Origin: JAWXCE01 sp033764775
Lineage (GTDB): Bacteria > Pseudomonadota > Alphaproteobacteria > Rhizobiales > Rhodomicrobiaceae
Length of the DNA: 64,000 bases
Direction: 5' to 3'
Assembly (NCBI GenBank): GCA_033764775.1
Contig: JANRIQ010000002.1
Coordinates: forward strand, 232,450 to 296,449
The notes beneath the pieces are model-generated. The model searched no databases and had not been told where the DNA came from. It worked only from the letters and a program-made list of their open reading frames with translations. Positions 54,134 through 62,642 of this stretch are shown here, one piece after another. Both the position numbers and the translations under genes were made by a program. Every line of letters begins with the position of its first letter. The first letter of the stretch is position 1.

Positions 54134-55774
54134 CTAGCGCATCGTCCATTCGGACACGTCCCAGAGTTTGACGGTTTTGTCTTCGCTTGCCGAGACGATG
54201 GTTTTGCCGTCGGGCGAAAAGGCGGCGGCGAGGACACCACCCCCATGCCCTGTGAGGGTTCTGATCACGCGCCCTGTGTTTGAATCCCAGAGTTTTAGAG
54301 TGTTGTCCCTGCTTCCTGAGACGATCGTTTTGCCGTCCGGCGAGAAGGCGGCGGCTCTGACCCAATTCCCATGCCAGCGCAAGGTTCTGATCACGCGCCC
54401 TGTGTTTGCGTCCCAGAGTTTTAGGGTGTTGTCGTCGCTTGCCGAGACGATGGTTTTGCCGTCGGGCGCGAAGGCGGCGACCCAGACAATACTCCCATGC
54501 CCTTTGAGTATTCTGATTTCCCGTCCTGTTGCTGCGTCCCAGAGTTTGAGGGTTTTGTCCTTGCTTGCAGATACGACGGTTTTGCCGTCGGGCGAGAACG
54601 CGCCAGCCCAGACAATATCTCGATGCCCGAGCAAGGTTATGATCTCGCGCCCTGTCGATGCGTCCCAGAGTTTGAGGGTTTTGTCGTCGCTTGCCGAGAC
54701 GATGGTTTTGCCGTCGGGCGAGAAGGCGGCGGCCCTGACCCAATCCCCATGCCCTGAGAGGCGTCTGATCTCGCGCCCTGTTTGCGCGTCCCAGAGTTTG
54801 AGGGTTTTGTCGTCGCTTGCCGAGACGATGGTTTTGCCGTCGGGCGAGAAGGCGGCGGCCCTGACCCAATTCCCATGCCAGCGCAAGGTTCTGATCTCGC
54901 GCCCTGTTTGTGCGTCCCAGAGTTTTAGAGTGTTGTCCTCGCTTCCCGAGACGATGGTTTTGCCTTCGGGCGAGAAGGCGGCGGCGTTAACAGCAACCCC
55001 ATGCCCTGTGAGGGTTCTGATCAGCCGTTTCTCCGCGTCTTCATACCCGCCCGCCGCCAGCGGATTGCGCCGCGCCTCCTCCGCTAGCCGCGCTTCCTCG
55101 TGCGCAACGATTGTTCCGGGTGAAAGCATGGCTCCGTGCTCGAACGATTGTTCCTTTGCCAAGGGAGGTGATGGTTGAGGTCGAAGAGGCGCCTGGTTCA
55201 CCGTCACCGACGGCTGCGTGAACACATTTCCTGTAACGACGATAGGGTCTGAGGCGGGCAGCCTCGGCACCTCCTGCTCCGCCGCAGGCGCACCCAGCCC
55301 AAAGCTTTGCAGGCTAGGCGCGCCAAACATCCGCCATGTGTTTTCATACTCCCGGATGGCGGCGCGGTCGATGACGGCCGGTCGGCCGACGCGCTTCTCC
55401 AACTCGTCGATCAGGGCATCAATCTGTTGCCCACGCGGGTTTCCGTCCCAGCCGCTCAGGTCGATGTAATCGGCTCGGCGAAAGCCTGTGGGCAACTCAC
55501 ACGCTTCGATTTTCACCGGGATAAGGATGCCGAGGTGATGCGCGAGATCGACTTCCTCAATCACCCAACGCGAACCCACTGCCCTTGAGCACCATAGCAC
55601 GACCAGAGCTTTCGCCGCACGAATGCGTCCGTCTATTTGCAGGCCAAAATCCCGGCCCTTTATGAGGCTGTAATCAAACCAAACAGAAAAACCGTGATGC
55701 CTCAGTACGGTCGCGAAATGCTGCGCGGCGGCGCGGCGCTCGGACTTATATGAAATAAATATTTCTTCGGACAT
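54134..55774 (-). CDS. TIR domain-WD40 repeat protein, putative NADase-type immune sensor
   Basis: A 546-residue protein. Residues 1-125 are a TIR domain: EEIFISYKSERRAAAQHFAT, then FSVWFDYSLIKGRDFGLQID and WCSRAVGSRWVIEEVDLAHH, with the S-x-W-V-x-x-E pattern placing the likely catalytic Glu at 73/74. Residues 130-251 are a Pro/Ala-rich linker. Residues 252-546 are seven 42-residue WD40 blades, enough for one closed propeller. Bacterial TIR domains hydrolyse or cyclise NAD+ when a sensor is triggered; here the propeller would be the sensor (inference). ATG 55774 was preferred to GTG 55798; neither has a strong ribosome-binding site. No transmembrane span. The neighbour downstream is a patatin. 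Confidence 0.85.
   Translation of the reverse strand: MSEEIFISYKSERRAAAQHFATVLRHHGFSVWFDYSLIKGRDFGLQIDGRIRAAKALVVLWCSRAVGSRWVIEEVDLAHHLGILIPVKIEACELPTGFRRADYIDLSGWDGNPRGQQIDALIDELEKRVGRPAVIDRAAIREYENTWRMFGAPSLQSFGLGAPAAEQEVPRLPASDPIVVTGNVFTQPSVTVNQAPLRPQPSPPLAKEQSFEHGAMLSPGTIVAHEEARLAEEARRNPLAAGGYEDAEKRLIRTLTGHGVAVNAAAFSPEGKTIVSGSEDNTLKLWDAQTGREIRTLRWHGNWVRAAAFSPDGKTIVSASDDKTLKLWDAQTGREIRRLSGHGDWVRAAAFSPDGKTIVSASDDKTLKLWDASTGREIITLLGHRDIVWAGAFSPDGKTVVSASKDKTLKLWDAATGREIRILKGHGSIVWVAAFAPDGKTIVSASDDNTLKLWDANTGRVIRTLRWHGNWVRAAAFSPDGKTIVSGSRDNTLKLWDSNTGRVIRTLTGHGGGVLAAAFSPDGKTIVSASEDKTVKLWDVSEWTMR
54137..55021 (-). repeat. Seven 126-bp tandem repeats encoding WD40 blades
   Basis: The conserved TTTTGCCGTC block recurs exactly every 126 bp, at 54201, 54327, 54453, 54579, 54705, 54831 and 54957, with no indels. 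Each unit encodes one blade with the core FSPDGKTIVSxSxD and KLWD. The second and sixth blades share a run of about 35 identical bases (54357-54392 and 54861-54896). Differences gather around the GH dipeptide and the residues just after it. The uniform length and identity suggest recent duplication or ongoing gene conversion. Confidence 0.95.
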
Positions 55775-55835
55775 GAGATCGCAAAAGATTACCGGCACTC
55801 TGTTTGCTTGATCTTGCGCGAAAGGTCAACGACGC

Positions 55836-55868
55836 GGGGCGCGCGACAGCGCGGCTTGTGCGCGCCCC
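55836..55868. promoter_or_regulatory. GC-rich hairpin between the TIR-WD40 gene and maeB
   Basis: GGGGCGCG at 55836-55843 is complementary to CGCGCCCC at 55861-55868 with a 17-base loop. It lies in the 137-bp divergent intergenic region, 44 bp before the maeB start, and has no T run on either side. It may be a leader structure of maeB or an operator; no promoter hexamers stand out around it. Confidence 0.3.
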
Positions 55869-55911
55869 TCCGCTTGCGTAGTGTCTCGCCTTGATTTCCA
55901 AGGTGAACGCC

Positions 55912-58257
55912 ATGACCAAGACCGTCCGCGATTCCAAAACGCCGCCAAAGTCCGCCCCCGCGTCGAACGCCGCCCCCGCCGCCAAAAAATCCGCGCCTAG
56001 CCGCGCGCCCGGCGCGCAGTTCACCCGGCAGGAGGCGCTGCAATTTCACAGCCAGGGGCGGCCCGGCAAGTTCGAGGTGACGCCGACGAAGCCCATGGCG
56101 ACGCAGCGCGACCTCTCCCTCGCCTATTCGCCGGGCGTAGCCGTGCCTGTAGAGGCCATCGCCGAGAACCCGTCGCTCGCCTACGACTACACGACGAAGG
56201 GCAACCTCGTGGCGGTCATCTCGAACGGCACGGCGATCTTGGGCCTTGGCAATCTCGGCGCGCTCGCTTCCAAGCCGGTTATGGAGGGCAAGGCGGTGCT
56301 GTTCAAGCGCTTCGCCGACATCGACTCCATCGACCTCGAAATCGACACCGAAGACCCGGAGAAGTTCATCAACGCGGTGCGCTATCTCGGCCCTTCCTTC
56401 GGCGGCATCAACCTGGAGGATATCAAGTCGCCGGAGTGCTTCGTCATCGAGAGCCGCCTGCGCGAGCTGATGAACATCCCCGTGTTTCACGACGACCAGC
56501 ACGGCACGGCGATCATCGTCGCGGCGGGCCTCATCAACGCGCTGGAGCTGACGGGGCGCGACTGGGGCGACGTGAAACTCGTGTGCAACGGCGCGGGCGC
56601 GGCGGCGCTCGCCTGCCTCGACCTGCTCGTGAAGATCGGCCTCAAGCGCGAGAACATCTTCGTCAACGACATCGTCGGCGTGCTGTATGACGGCCGCAAC
56701 GAGCTGATGGACGAGTATAAGGTGAAGTACGCGCGCAAGACCAAGGCGAGGCAGCTCGCCGAGGTCATCGAGGGCGCGGACGTGTTTCTCGGCCTCTCCG
56801 CCGCTGGCGCGCTGCCCAAGGAGTGCGTGGCCAAAATGGCGCCGAAGCCCATAATTTTCGCCATGGCGAACCCGGTGCCGGAAATCATGCCGGAGGAGGC
56901 GCACGAGGTTCGCGAGGACGCTATCGTGGCGACGGGGCGCTCGGACTACCCCAACCAGGTGAACAACGTGCTCGGCTTCCCTTACATCTTCCGCGGCGCG
57001 CTCGATGTTGAGGCGACGACCATCAACGACGCTATGAAGATCGCCGCCGCCGAGGCCATCGCGGCGCTCGCCCGCGAGGACGTGCCGGACAAGGTCGCCG
57101 CCGCGTATCAGGGCAGGCGGCTGCGCTACGGGCCGGACTACATCATCCCTGCGCCGTTCGATCCGCGCCTCATCTCCGCCATTCCGCCCGCCGTTGCGCA
57201 GGCGGCGATGGATTCGGGCGTCGCGCGCCGCCCGATCGGGGCCCTGGAGGCGGACAAAATGCGGCTCTCCGCGCGGCTCGATCCGGCGGCGGGCTTTCTC
57301 AACCGCGTGTTCGAGGCGGTGCGCGCCAACCCGAAGCGCGTCGTGTTCGCGGAAGGCGAGGAGGAGCTGGTGGTGCGCGCCGCGAACGCCTTTTACAACG
57401 CGCAGTTCGGCTTCCCCGTGCTCATCGGCCGCGAAAACCTGGTGAAGGAGGCGTGCATGAGCGCGGGCGTCTCTAACCGCGAGGCGTTCGAGATCCACAA
57501 CGCGCGGCTGTCCGAGCGCAACGCCGAGTACGCGGAGTTTTTGTACAGCCGCCTCCAGCGCAAGGGCTACCTCCTGCGCGACTGCCAGCGCATGGTGAAC
57601 ACCGACCGCAACATCTTCGGCGCCTGTATGGTGGCGCTCGGCCACGCCGACGCGATGGTGACGGGCGTCACCCGCAACTGGTCGACGATCTACGCCGACA
57701 TCCGCCACGTGCTCGACCCGAAGCCCGGACGGCGCGTGATCGGCGTATCGCTGATCCTGTCCAAGGGCCGCGCGGTGCTCGTCGCCGACACGTCCGTGCA
57801 CGACATGCCGAACGCGGGGGAACTGGCCGACATTGCGGTCGAGGCGGCGGCGGTGGCGGAAAAGCTGGGCCTGACGCCGCGCGTCGCGATGCTCGCCTAC
57901 TCAACCTTCGGCCACCCGAAGGGCGAACGCTCGGATCAGGTGCGCGAGGCGGTCGGCATCCTCGACGGGCGCGGCGTCGATTTCGAGTATGACGGCGAGA
58001 TGGGCGCCGACGTGGCGCTCAACAAACGCGCGATGGCGCTTTACCCATTCTGCCGCCTGTCGGACACGGCGAACGTGCTCATCATGCCCGCGTTTCACTC
58101 GGCGAGCATCTCGACCAAGATGCTGCAGGAACTGGGCGGTGGCACGGTGATCGGCCCCTTGCTGTTCGGCCTCGCCAAGCCGGTGCAGATCGCGCAACTG
58201 GGCGCGGCCGACAGCGATCTCGTCAATATGGCGGCGCTCGCCGCGTTCAACGTGTAA
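55912..58257 (+). CDS. maeB: NADP-dependent malic enzyme with C-terminal phosphotransacetylase domain
   Basis: A 781-residue protein. Residues 1-450 form the malic enzyme that decarboxylates malate to pyruvate: LSLAYSPGVAVPVEAIAENP, NVLGFPYIFRGALDVEATTI and KLVCNGAGAAALACLDLLVK (the NAD(P)-binding Rossmann loop). Residues from about 455 form a phosphotransacetylase-like domain (RVVFAEGEEELVVRAANAFY, VRRNWSTIY-like TGVTRNWSTIYADIRHVLDP, AMLAYSTFGHPKGERSDQVR), probably regulatory as in rhizobial DME/TME enzymes. AAGGTGA precedes the ATG at 55912; a TTG at 55891 is possible but lacks a site. Confidence 0.95.
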   Translation: MTKTVRDSKTPPKSAPASNAAPAAKKSAPSRAPGAQFTRQEALQFHSQGRPGKFEVTPTKPMATQRDLSLAYSPGVAVPVEAIAENPSLAYDYTTKGNLVAVISNGTAILGLGNLGALASKPVMEGKAVLFKRFADIDSIDLEIDTEDPEKFINAVRYLGPSFGGINLEDIKSPECFVIESRLRELMNIPVFHDDQHGTAIIVAAGLINALELTGRDWGDVKLVCNGAGAAALACLDLLVKIGLKRENIFVNDIVGVLYDGRNELMDEYKVKYARKTKARQLAEVIEGADVFLGLSAAGALPKECVAKMAPKPIIFAMANPVPEIMPEEAHEVREDAIVATGRSDYPNQVNNVLGFPYIFRGALDVEATTINDAMKIAAAEAIAALAREDVPDKVAAAYQGRRLRYGPDYIIPAPFDPRLISAIPPAVAQAAMDSGVARRPIGALEADKMRLSARLDPAAGFLNRVFEAVRANPKRVVFAEGEEELVVRAANAFYNAQFGFPVLIGRENLVKEACMSAGVSNREAFEIHNARLSERNAEYAEFLYSRLQRKGYLLRDCQRMVNTDRNIFGACMVALGHADAMVTGVTRNWSTIYADIRHVLDPKPGRRVIGVSLILSKGRAVLVADTSVHDMPNAGELADIAVEAAAVAEKLGLTPRVAMLAYSTFGHPKGERSDQVREAVGILDGRGVDFEYDGEMGADVALNKRAMALYPFCRLSDTANVLIMPAFHSASISTKMLQELGGGTVIGPLLFGLAKPVQIAQLGAADSDLVNMAALAAFNV

Positions 58258-58266
58258 GCCCGGGCG

Positions 58267-61200
58267 CTACTCCGCCGGGGCCGGGGTCGCGCCGACGCCG
58301 CTTTCGCGCTCAAGCTGCCTAGCGATGGCGTTGGGAGACTTGGTGTAGGGCGCCAGTAGCCGGTACATGGCCGGGATGATGAACAACGTCAGCAACGTCG
58401 CGCTGATCGTGCCCGCGAGGACGACCCAACCGATCACCGCCCGCGTCTCCGCCCCCGCGCCGTGCGCCAGCGCGAGCGGCAATGCGCCCGCCGCCGTGGC
58501 GATGGACGTCATCAGGATCGGACGCAGACGATCCTGCGCAGCCTCCATGATCGCCTCGTCGACGCTCATGCCTTCGTCGCGAAGCTGGTTCGCGAACTCG
58601 ACGATAAGAATGCCGTTCTTCGCCGCGATGCCAATGAGCATCAGGATGCCGACCTGGCTGAAGATGTTGATCGAGCCGCCGGTGACGAGCAGCGCCAGCG
58701 CGGCCCCCGAAATGGCGAGCGGCACCGTGAGGATGATGATGAACGGGTGGATGAAACTCTCGAACTGCGCGGCGAGAATGAGGAAAATGATCACCAGCGC
58801 CAGCCCCAGCACGAACACCAGCGACTGGCCGGTCTGCTTGAACTCGAGCGACTCGCCCTTGTAGTCGATGGTCGCGATTTCGGGCAGATCCTCGCGCACC
58901 GTCTGCTCCAGAAATCCAAGCGCGTCGCCCAGACTGTACCCCGGGTTGAGCGAGGCCGTGATTGTGACCGAGCGAACCTTGTTGTAACGCGGCAAGGTGG
59001 CGGCGTCCGCGCGTTCGCGCAGCGTCACCACGTTCGAGAGCGGGATGAGCTGGTTGGTCGTGGCGGACCGCACGAAGATGTTGGTGAGGTCGGTCGGCTG
59101 CAGGCGGTTGTCGACCTTGGCCTGCAGGATGACGTCGTACTCCTCGCCGCGATCGATATAGGTCGTCACCTGCCGCGAACCGAGCAGCGTCTCAAGCGTC
59201 CGGCCGATCTCCTGGGTGGAGACGCCAAGCTCCGCCGCGCGGACGTTGTTCACGTCCACGAGGAGCTGCGGCTTGGTCTCGGCATAGTCGCTGTCGATGG
59301 CGGTCAAGCCGGGATAATTGCGCGCCTTCTCCAGCAGCACGTCGCGGGCCTTGGCGAGCGTCGAGTACTCCGCCGCGCCGATCACGAAGTTCACAGGTTG
59401 GTCGCCGCGCTGCACCAGACCGCCGCGCATGAAGGCGTTGGCGCGCACGCCGGCGTGCTTCTGCAGCCGCTGGCGTAACTCCGGAACGATGTCAAGGCCC
59501 GAGCGCCGGCCGGTGTCCCAGGGCGACAGAACCATGACCGCGCGGCCGCCATTATACTCCTCCGTCGAGCCGAAGCCGGCGGGGGTTCGGACGATGAGCG
59601 TGGCGGCCTCGCCCGCTTCGCGATAGGCCATCAGGTCTTTTTCGATCTCGCGCATGTAGCGCCGGGAATATTCGAAGCTGGCGCCCTCCGGCCCTTTCAC
59701 GTTCACGAGCAGAGCGCCCCTATCCTCCGGCGGTGTGAACTCCTGGGGCAGCAGCCGGACCATGAGAAAGGTCAGGCCGACGACGCCGGCGACCGCGAGC
59801 ACGACCAGCATCGGCGAGTTCATGGTGGGCTTAAGCAGCGCGGCGTATCGGCGCTGCATCCAGCCGCGCTCGCCCGTGTGCGCATGCTTGTCGGCGTCGC
59901 CAGCCTGGACGCGCTTCGCCTTCAGCAGCTTGGAGCATAGCATCGGCGACAGGGTGAGCGCGACGAGGCCGGAAAAGGCGACTGACGCCGCCATCGCGAT
60001 AGACAGCTCCGCAAAAATGCGCCCAGTGATCCCCGCCAGAAACACGATTGGCACAAACACCGCGACGAGGACGAGCGTCGTCGCCACGACCGCGAAGCCG
60101 ACCTGATTGGCGCCGCGATAGGAGGCGACGAGCGGGGATTCGCCCAGCTCCATGCGCCGGTAGATGTTCTCCAGCACCACGATGGCGTCGTCCACCACGA
60201 GTCCAATGGCAAGCACGAGTGCGAGCAGCGTGATGAGATTGACGGTCGCGCCAGCGGCGTACATCGCGACGAATGCGCCCAAAATCGACACAGGCACCGC
60301 CAGCATCGGGATGAGCGTGGCGCGCAGATTGCCGAGAAACACGAAGATGACGAACAACACGCAGCCCGCCGCGATGGCGAAGGTGAGCCACACCTCATGC
60401 ATTGAGGCGTCAATAAATTGCGTGGTGTCGTAGGAGGGCAAGAGATTGATTTGCGCGGGAAGGCCCTCGCGAATGCGCTCCACCTCCGCTTTCACGCCGC
60501 GCGCCACGTCGAGCGCGTTGGCGCCGGAAATGCGCACGATGCCGAGGCCGATGCGGTCCTGACCGTCGCCGCGGAACTCGGATTTTTCGTTGGCCGGAGC
60601 TACCTCGACCCGCGCCACGTCGCCAAGGCGGGTCAGATAACCGTTCTCGTCGCGCCGCACCACGAGCTGGCGAAATTGGTCGGCGGTGGCGTAGGCGCGC
60701 TCGAGCCGCACGGTGAGATAGCTGTTCAGCGACTCAATGCGCCCGCCGGGCAGCTCCACGTTTTGCGTGCGCACGGCGTTTTCGACGTCGGCGATTGTCA
60801 GATTGCGCGCGGCGAGCGCCTGCCTGTCGATCCAGATGCGCATGGCGGGCGTGGCGGGCGCGCTGACGTTCACCCGCGCGACGCCGTCCACCGCGCTCAG
60901 ACGGTCGACGATGTAGCGCTCGGCGTAATCCGTGATCTCGATGCGCGAAAGCGTGCTGCTGGTCAGGCTGTACCACAGGATCGGCGAGGCGTCGGCGTCC
61001 ACCTTAGTGATTTGCGGCGTGTCGGCTTCGTCGGGCAGGTCGTCGATGACGCGGTTCACCCGGTCGCGCAGGTCATTGGCGGCGGCGTCGATGTCGCGAC
61101 CGAGGGTGAATTCCACCGTGATGGTCGAAACGCCGTCCTGGCTGCGCGAGTCGATGTTGCGCACGCCCTCGATGCCGCTGATCTGATCCTCAATGATTTT

Positions 61201-61392
61201 GGTGATGCGGGTGTCAACCACCGACGCAGCCGCGCCCGTGTAGGTCGTCTCGATTGTGACGATCGGGGCGTCCACGTCCGGATATTCGCGCACCGGCAAC
61301 CGCGTATAGGAGATAATGCCGAACACAATAATGATCAGCGAGACGACGGTGGCGAACACCGGTCGTTTAACGGAGACGTCCGATAAAATCAT
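58267..61392 (-). CDS. RND-family efflux transporter permease
   Basis: A 1041-residue inner-membrane drug/proton antiporter of the HAE1/AcrB type. N-terminus MILSDVSVKRPVFATVVSLI; TM4 holds the paired aspartates of the proton relay in AIGLVVDDAIVVLENIYRRM, and large periplasmic loops lie between helices 1-2 and 7-8. The C-terminal half repeats the pattern (AQFESFIHPFIIILTVPLAI, VGILMLIGIAAKNGILIVEF). The adaptor gene is 15 bp upstream. No outer-membrane factor gene is nearby, so a TolC-like partner must come from elsewhere. The substrate is not predictable. Confidence 0.95.
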   Translation of the reverse strand: MILSDVSVKRPVFATVVSLIIIVFGIISYTRLPVREYPDVDAPIVTIETTYTGAAASVVDTRITKIIEDQISGIEGVRNIDSRSQDGVSTITVEFTLGRDIDAAANDLRDRVNRVIDDLPDEADTPQITKVDADASPILWYSLTSSTLSRIEITDYAERYIVDRLSAVDGVARVNVSAPATPAMRIWIDRQALAARNLTIADVENAVRTQNVELPGGRIESLNSYLTVRLERAYATADQFRQLVVRRDENGYLTRLGDVARVEVAPANEKSEFRGDGQDRIGLGIVRISGANALDVARGVKAEVERIREGLPAQINLLPSYDTTQFIDASMHEVWLTFAIAAGCVLFVIFVFLGNLRATLIPMLAVPVSILGAFVAMYAAGATVNLITLLALVLAIGLVVDDAIVVLENIYRRMELGESPLVASYRGANQVGFAVVATTLVLVAVFVPIVFLAGITGRIFAELSIAMAASVAFSGLVALTLSPMLCSKLLKAKRVQAGDADKHAHTGERGWMQRRYAALLKPTMNSPMLVVLAVAGVVGLTFLMVRLLPQEFTPPEDRGALLVNVKGPEGASFEYSRRYMREIEKDLMAYREAGEAATLIVRTPAGFGSTEEYNGGRAVMVLSPWDTGRRSGLDIVPELRQRLQKHAGVRANAFMRGGLVQRGDQPVNFVIGAAEYSTLAKARDVLLEKARNYPGLTAIDSDYAETKPQLLVDVNNVRAAELGVSTQEIGRTLETLLGSRQVTTYIDRGEEYDVILQAKVDNRLQPTDLTNIFVRSATTNQLIPLSNVVTLRERADAATLPRYNKVRSVTITASLNPGYSLGDALGFLEQTVREDLPEIATIDYKGESLEFKQTGQSLVFVLGLALVIIFLILAAQFESFIHPFIIILTVPLAISGAALALLVTGGSINIFSQVGILMLIGIAAKNGILIVEFANQLRDEGMSVDEAIMEAAQDRLRPILMTSIATAAGALPLALAHGAGAETRAVIGWVVLAGTISATLLTLFIIPAMYRLLAPYTKSPNAIARQLERESGVGATPAPAE

Positions 61393-61407
61393 TCCCGGCT
61401 CCCGGGG

Positions 61408-62475
61408 TTAAGCGCCGCCGCCATTGCCGGTGCGCGACTGCGGGCGCACCTTGCCGCCGTCGCGGACGCGGATGACGCCGTCGGCCACAATGACGTCGCC
61501 CTCATTCAGTCCCTCGACGATCTCGATGTAGCCCGGCATGCGGCGGCCGGTCTTCACGGCGATGCGGCGCGCGGTGTCGCCGCCCTCGACCTTGAACACG
61601 AAGCGCTCCTCGCCAAGCGCGATGACGGCCTCCTCAGGCGCCATAATGGGCTTGGCCCGCTCGCGCACCACGGCGACGGTCAAGAGCATGCCAGGCGCGA
61701 GTTGGCCATCGTCGTTCGGTAGGAGCGCCCGCACCGTGACGGCGCGCGTGACGGGGTCAACGACGCCCTCCACGGCGCTCACCGCGCCTTTAAACTCGCG
61801 ATCCGGATAAACCGGGCTCCGGCCGATGATTTCCTGACCGGGCTTCAGCGAAGCCATGTAAAGCTCGGGCACCGCAAAATCGAGCTTGAGGACGGAGATG
61901 TCCTGCAGCGTCGCCAGTTCCGTGCCGGGCTGCACGAGCGCGCCGACGCTGATGCGCTTCAAACCCAGCACGCCGTCGAACGGCGCGCGGATGATGCGGC
62001 GGTCGATCTCGGCCAACATGCGCTCCACCTCGGCCTTGGCGGTGTTGCGGGCCCGCTCCTGCTCGTTGAGGCGCGTCTCGGTGCCCGCCCCGCGCGCGGC
62101 GAGCGTCTGGATGCGCTCAAGTTGCTTCTCGGCTTCGGTGAGGGTGGCGCGCGCGCTTTCGAGCTGCGCAGCGAGCGTGCGGGTGTCGAGCTCAACGAGA
62201 ATGTCGCCGCGCTTCACCTTTTGCCCGTCGGAGTAGCGCAAGGCCACGATGGGGTCGGTCACGGGCGCGGTGACGACGATCTGATCCTTGGCGTAGGTCG
62301 TGCCGACGGCCTCGATCAGGTCGAGCAGTTCGCGCCGGGTCGCTGCCTCGACGATCACCCCCGGTGCGGGCGGCGCTTTAGCTTCAGGCTTTTCCGCGCC
62401 GTAACGTGTTTGTATGGCGTAGCCGCCCGCGGCGAAACATCCGGCGATGACGAGCGCCGCAAACGCTTTCCACAT
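61408..62475 (-). CDS. RND efflux periplasmic adaptor (membrane fusion protein)
   Basis: A 355-residue adaptor. The start at 62475 (MWKAFAALVIAGCFAAGGYA) has AGGGAT upstream and begins with a membrane anchor; a longer frame exists but lacks this context. The biotinyl-lipoyl hairpin includes IVVTAPVTDPIVALRYSDGQ, KVKRGDILVELDTRTLAAQ, a coiled-coil hairpin (LTEAEKQLERIQTLAARGAG) and IIRAPFDGVLGLKRISVGAL. The beta-barrel and membrane-proximal domains follow (LPNDDGQLAPGMLLTVAVVR). It forms an operon with the permease. Confidence 0.95.
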   Translation of the reverse strand: MWKAFAALVIAGCFAAGGYAIQTRYGAEKPEAKAPPAPGVIVEAATRRELLDLIEAVGTTYAKDQIVVTAPVTDPIVALRYSDGQKVKRGDILVELDTRTLAAQLESARATLTEAEKQLERIQTLAARGAGTETRLNEQERARNTAKAEVERMLAEIDRRIIRAPFDGVLGLKRISVGALVQPGTELATLQDISVLKLDFAVPELYMASLKPGQEIIGRSPVYPDREFKGAVSAVEGVVDPVTRAVTVRALLPNDDGQLAPGMLLTVAVVRERAKPIMAPEEAVIALGEERFVFKVEGGDTARRIAVKTGRRMPGYIEIVEGLNEGDVIVADGVIRVRDGGKVRPQSRTGNGGGA

Positions 62476-62593
62476 GATGATCCCTATCGACTTCAACCCC
62501 TCATCATAAAGGGTCGGGCGCAGCGAAAGGTCAACATGGGTGGGCCGCGCGGCCCTCAACACTGCGTGACGCGCGCGGAAATGCATGAGGTTA

Positions 62594-62623
62594 ATAAAAA
62601 CGGCCGGTGAGAGATCGCCGGCC
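62594..62623 (-). terminator. Intrinsic terminator after the YadA-like gene
   Basis: On the minus strand GGCCGG (62623-62618) pairs with CCGGCC (62607-62602), with a partly paired loop, followed by G and a T-rich tract (62600-62594, TTTTTAT). It begins 20 bp after the autotransporter stop codon. The compact stem and T run are those of a rho-independent terminator. Confidence 0.85.
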
Positions 62624-62642
62624 ATGAGCACGAGCCTACAAA

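Noticed and set aside
54137..55021. 126-bp tandem repeats considered as a CRISPR array or minisatellite
   Set aside because: The units are in one open frame, are contiguous without spacers and encode WD40 blades with conserved core residues.
55789..57801. Long frame antisense to maeB
   Set aside because: Shadow frame with His/Arg/Val-rich repetitive composition opposite a clear malic enzyme.
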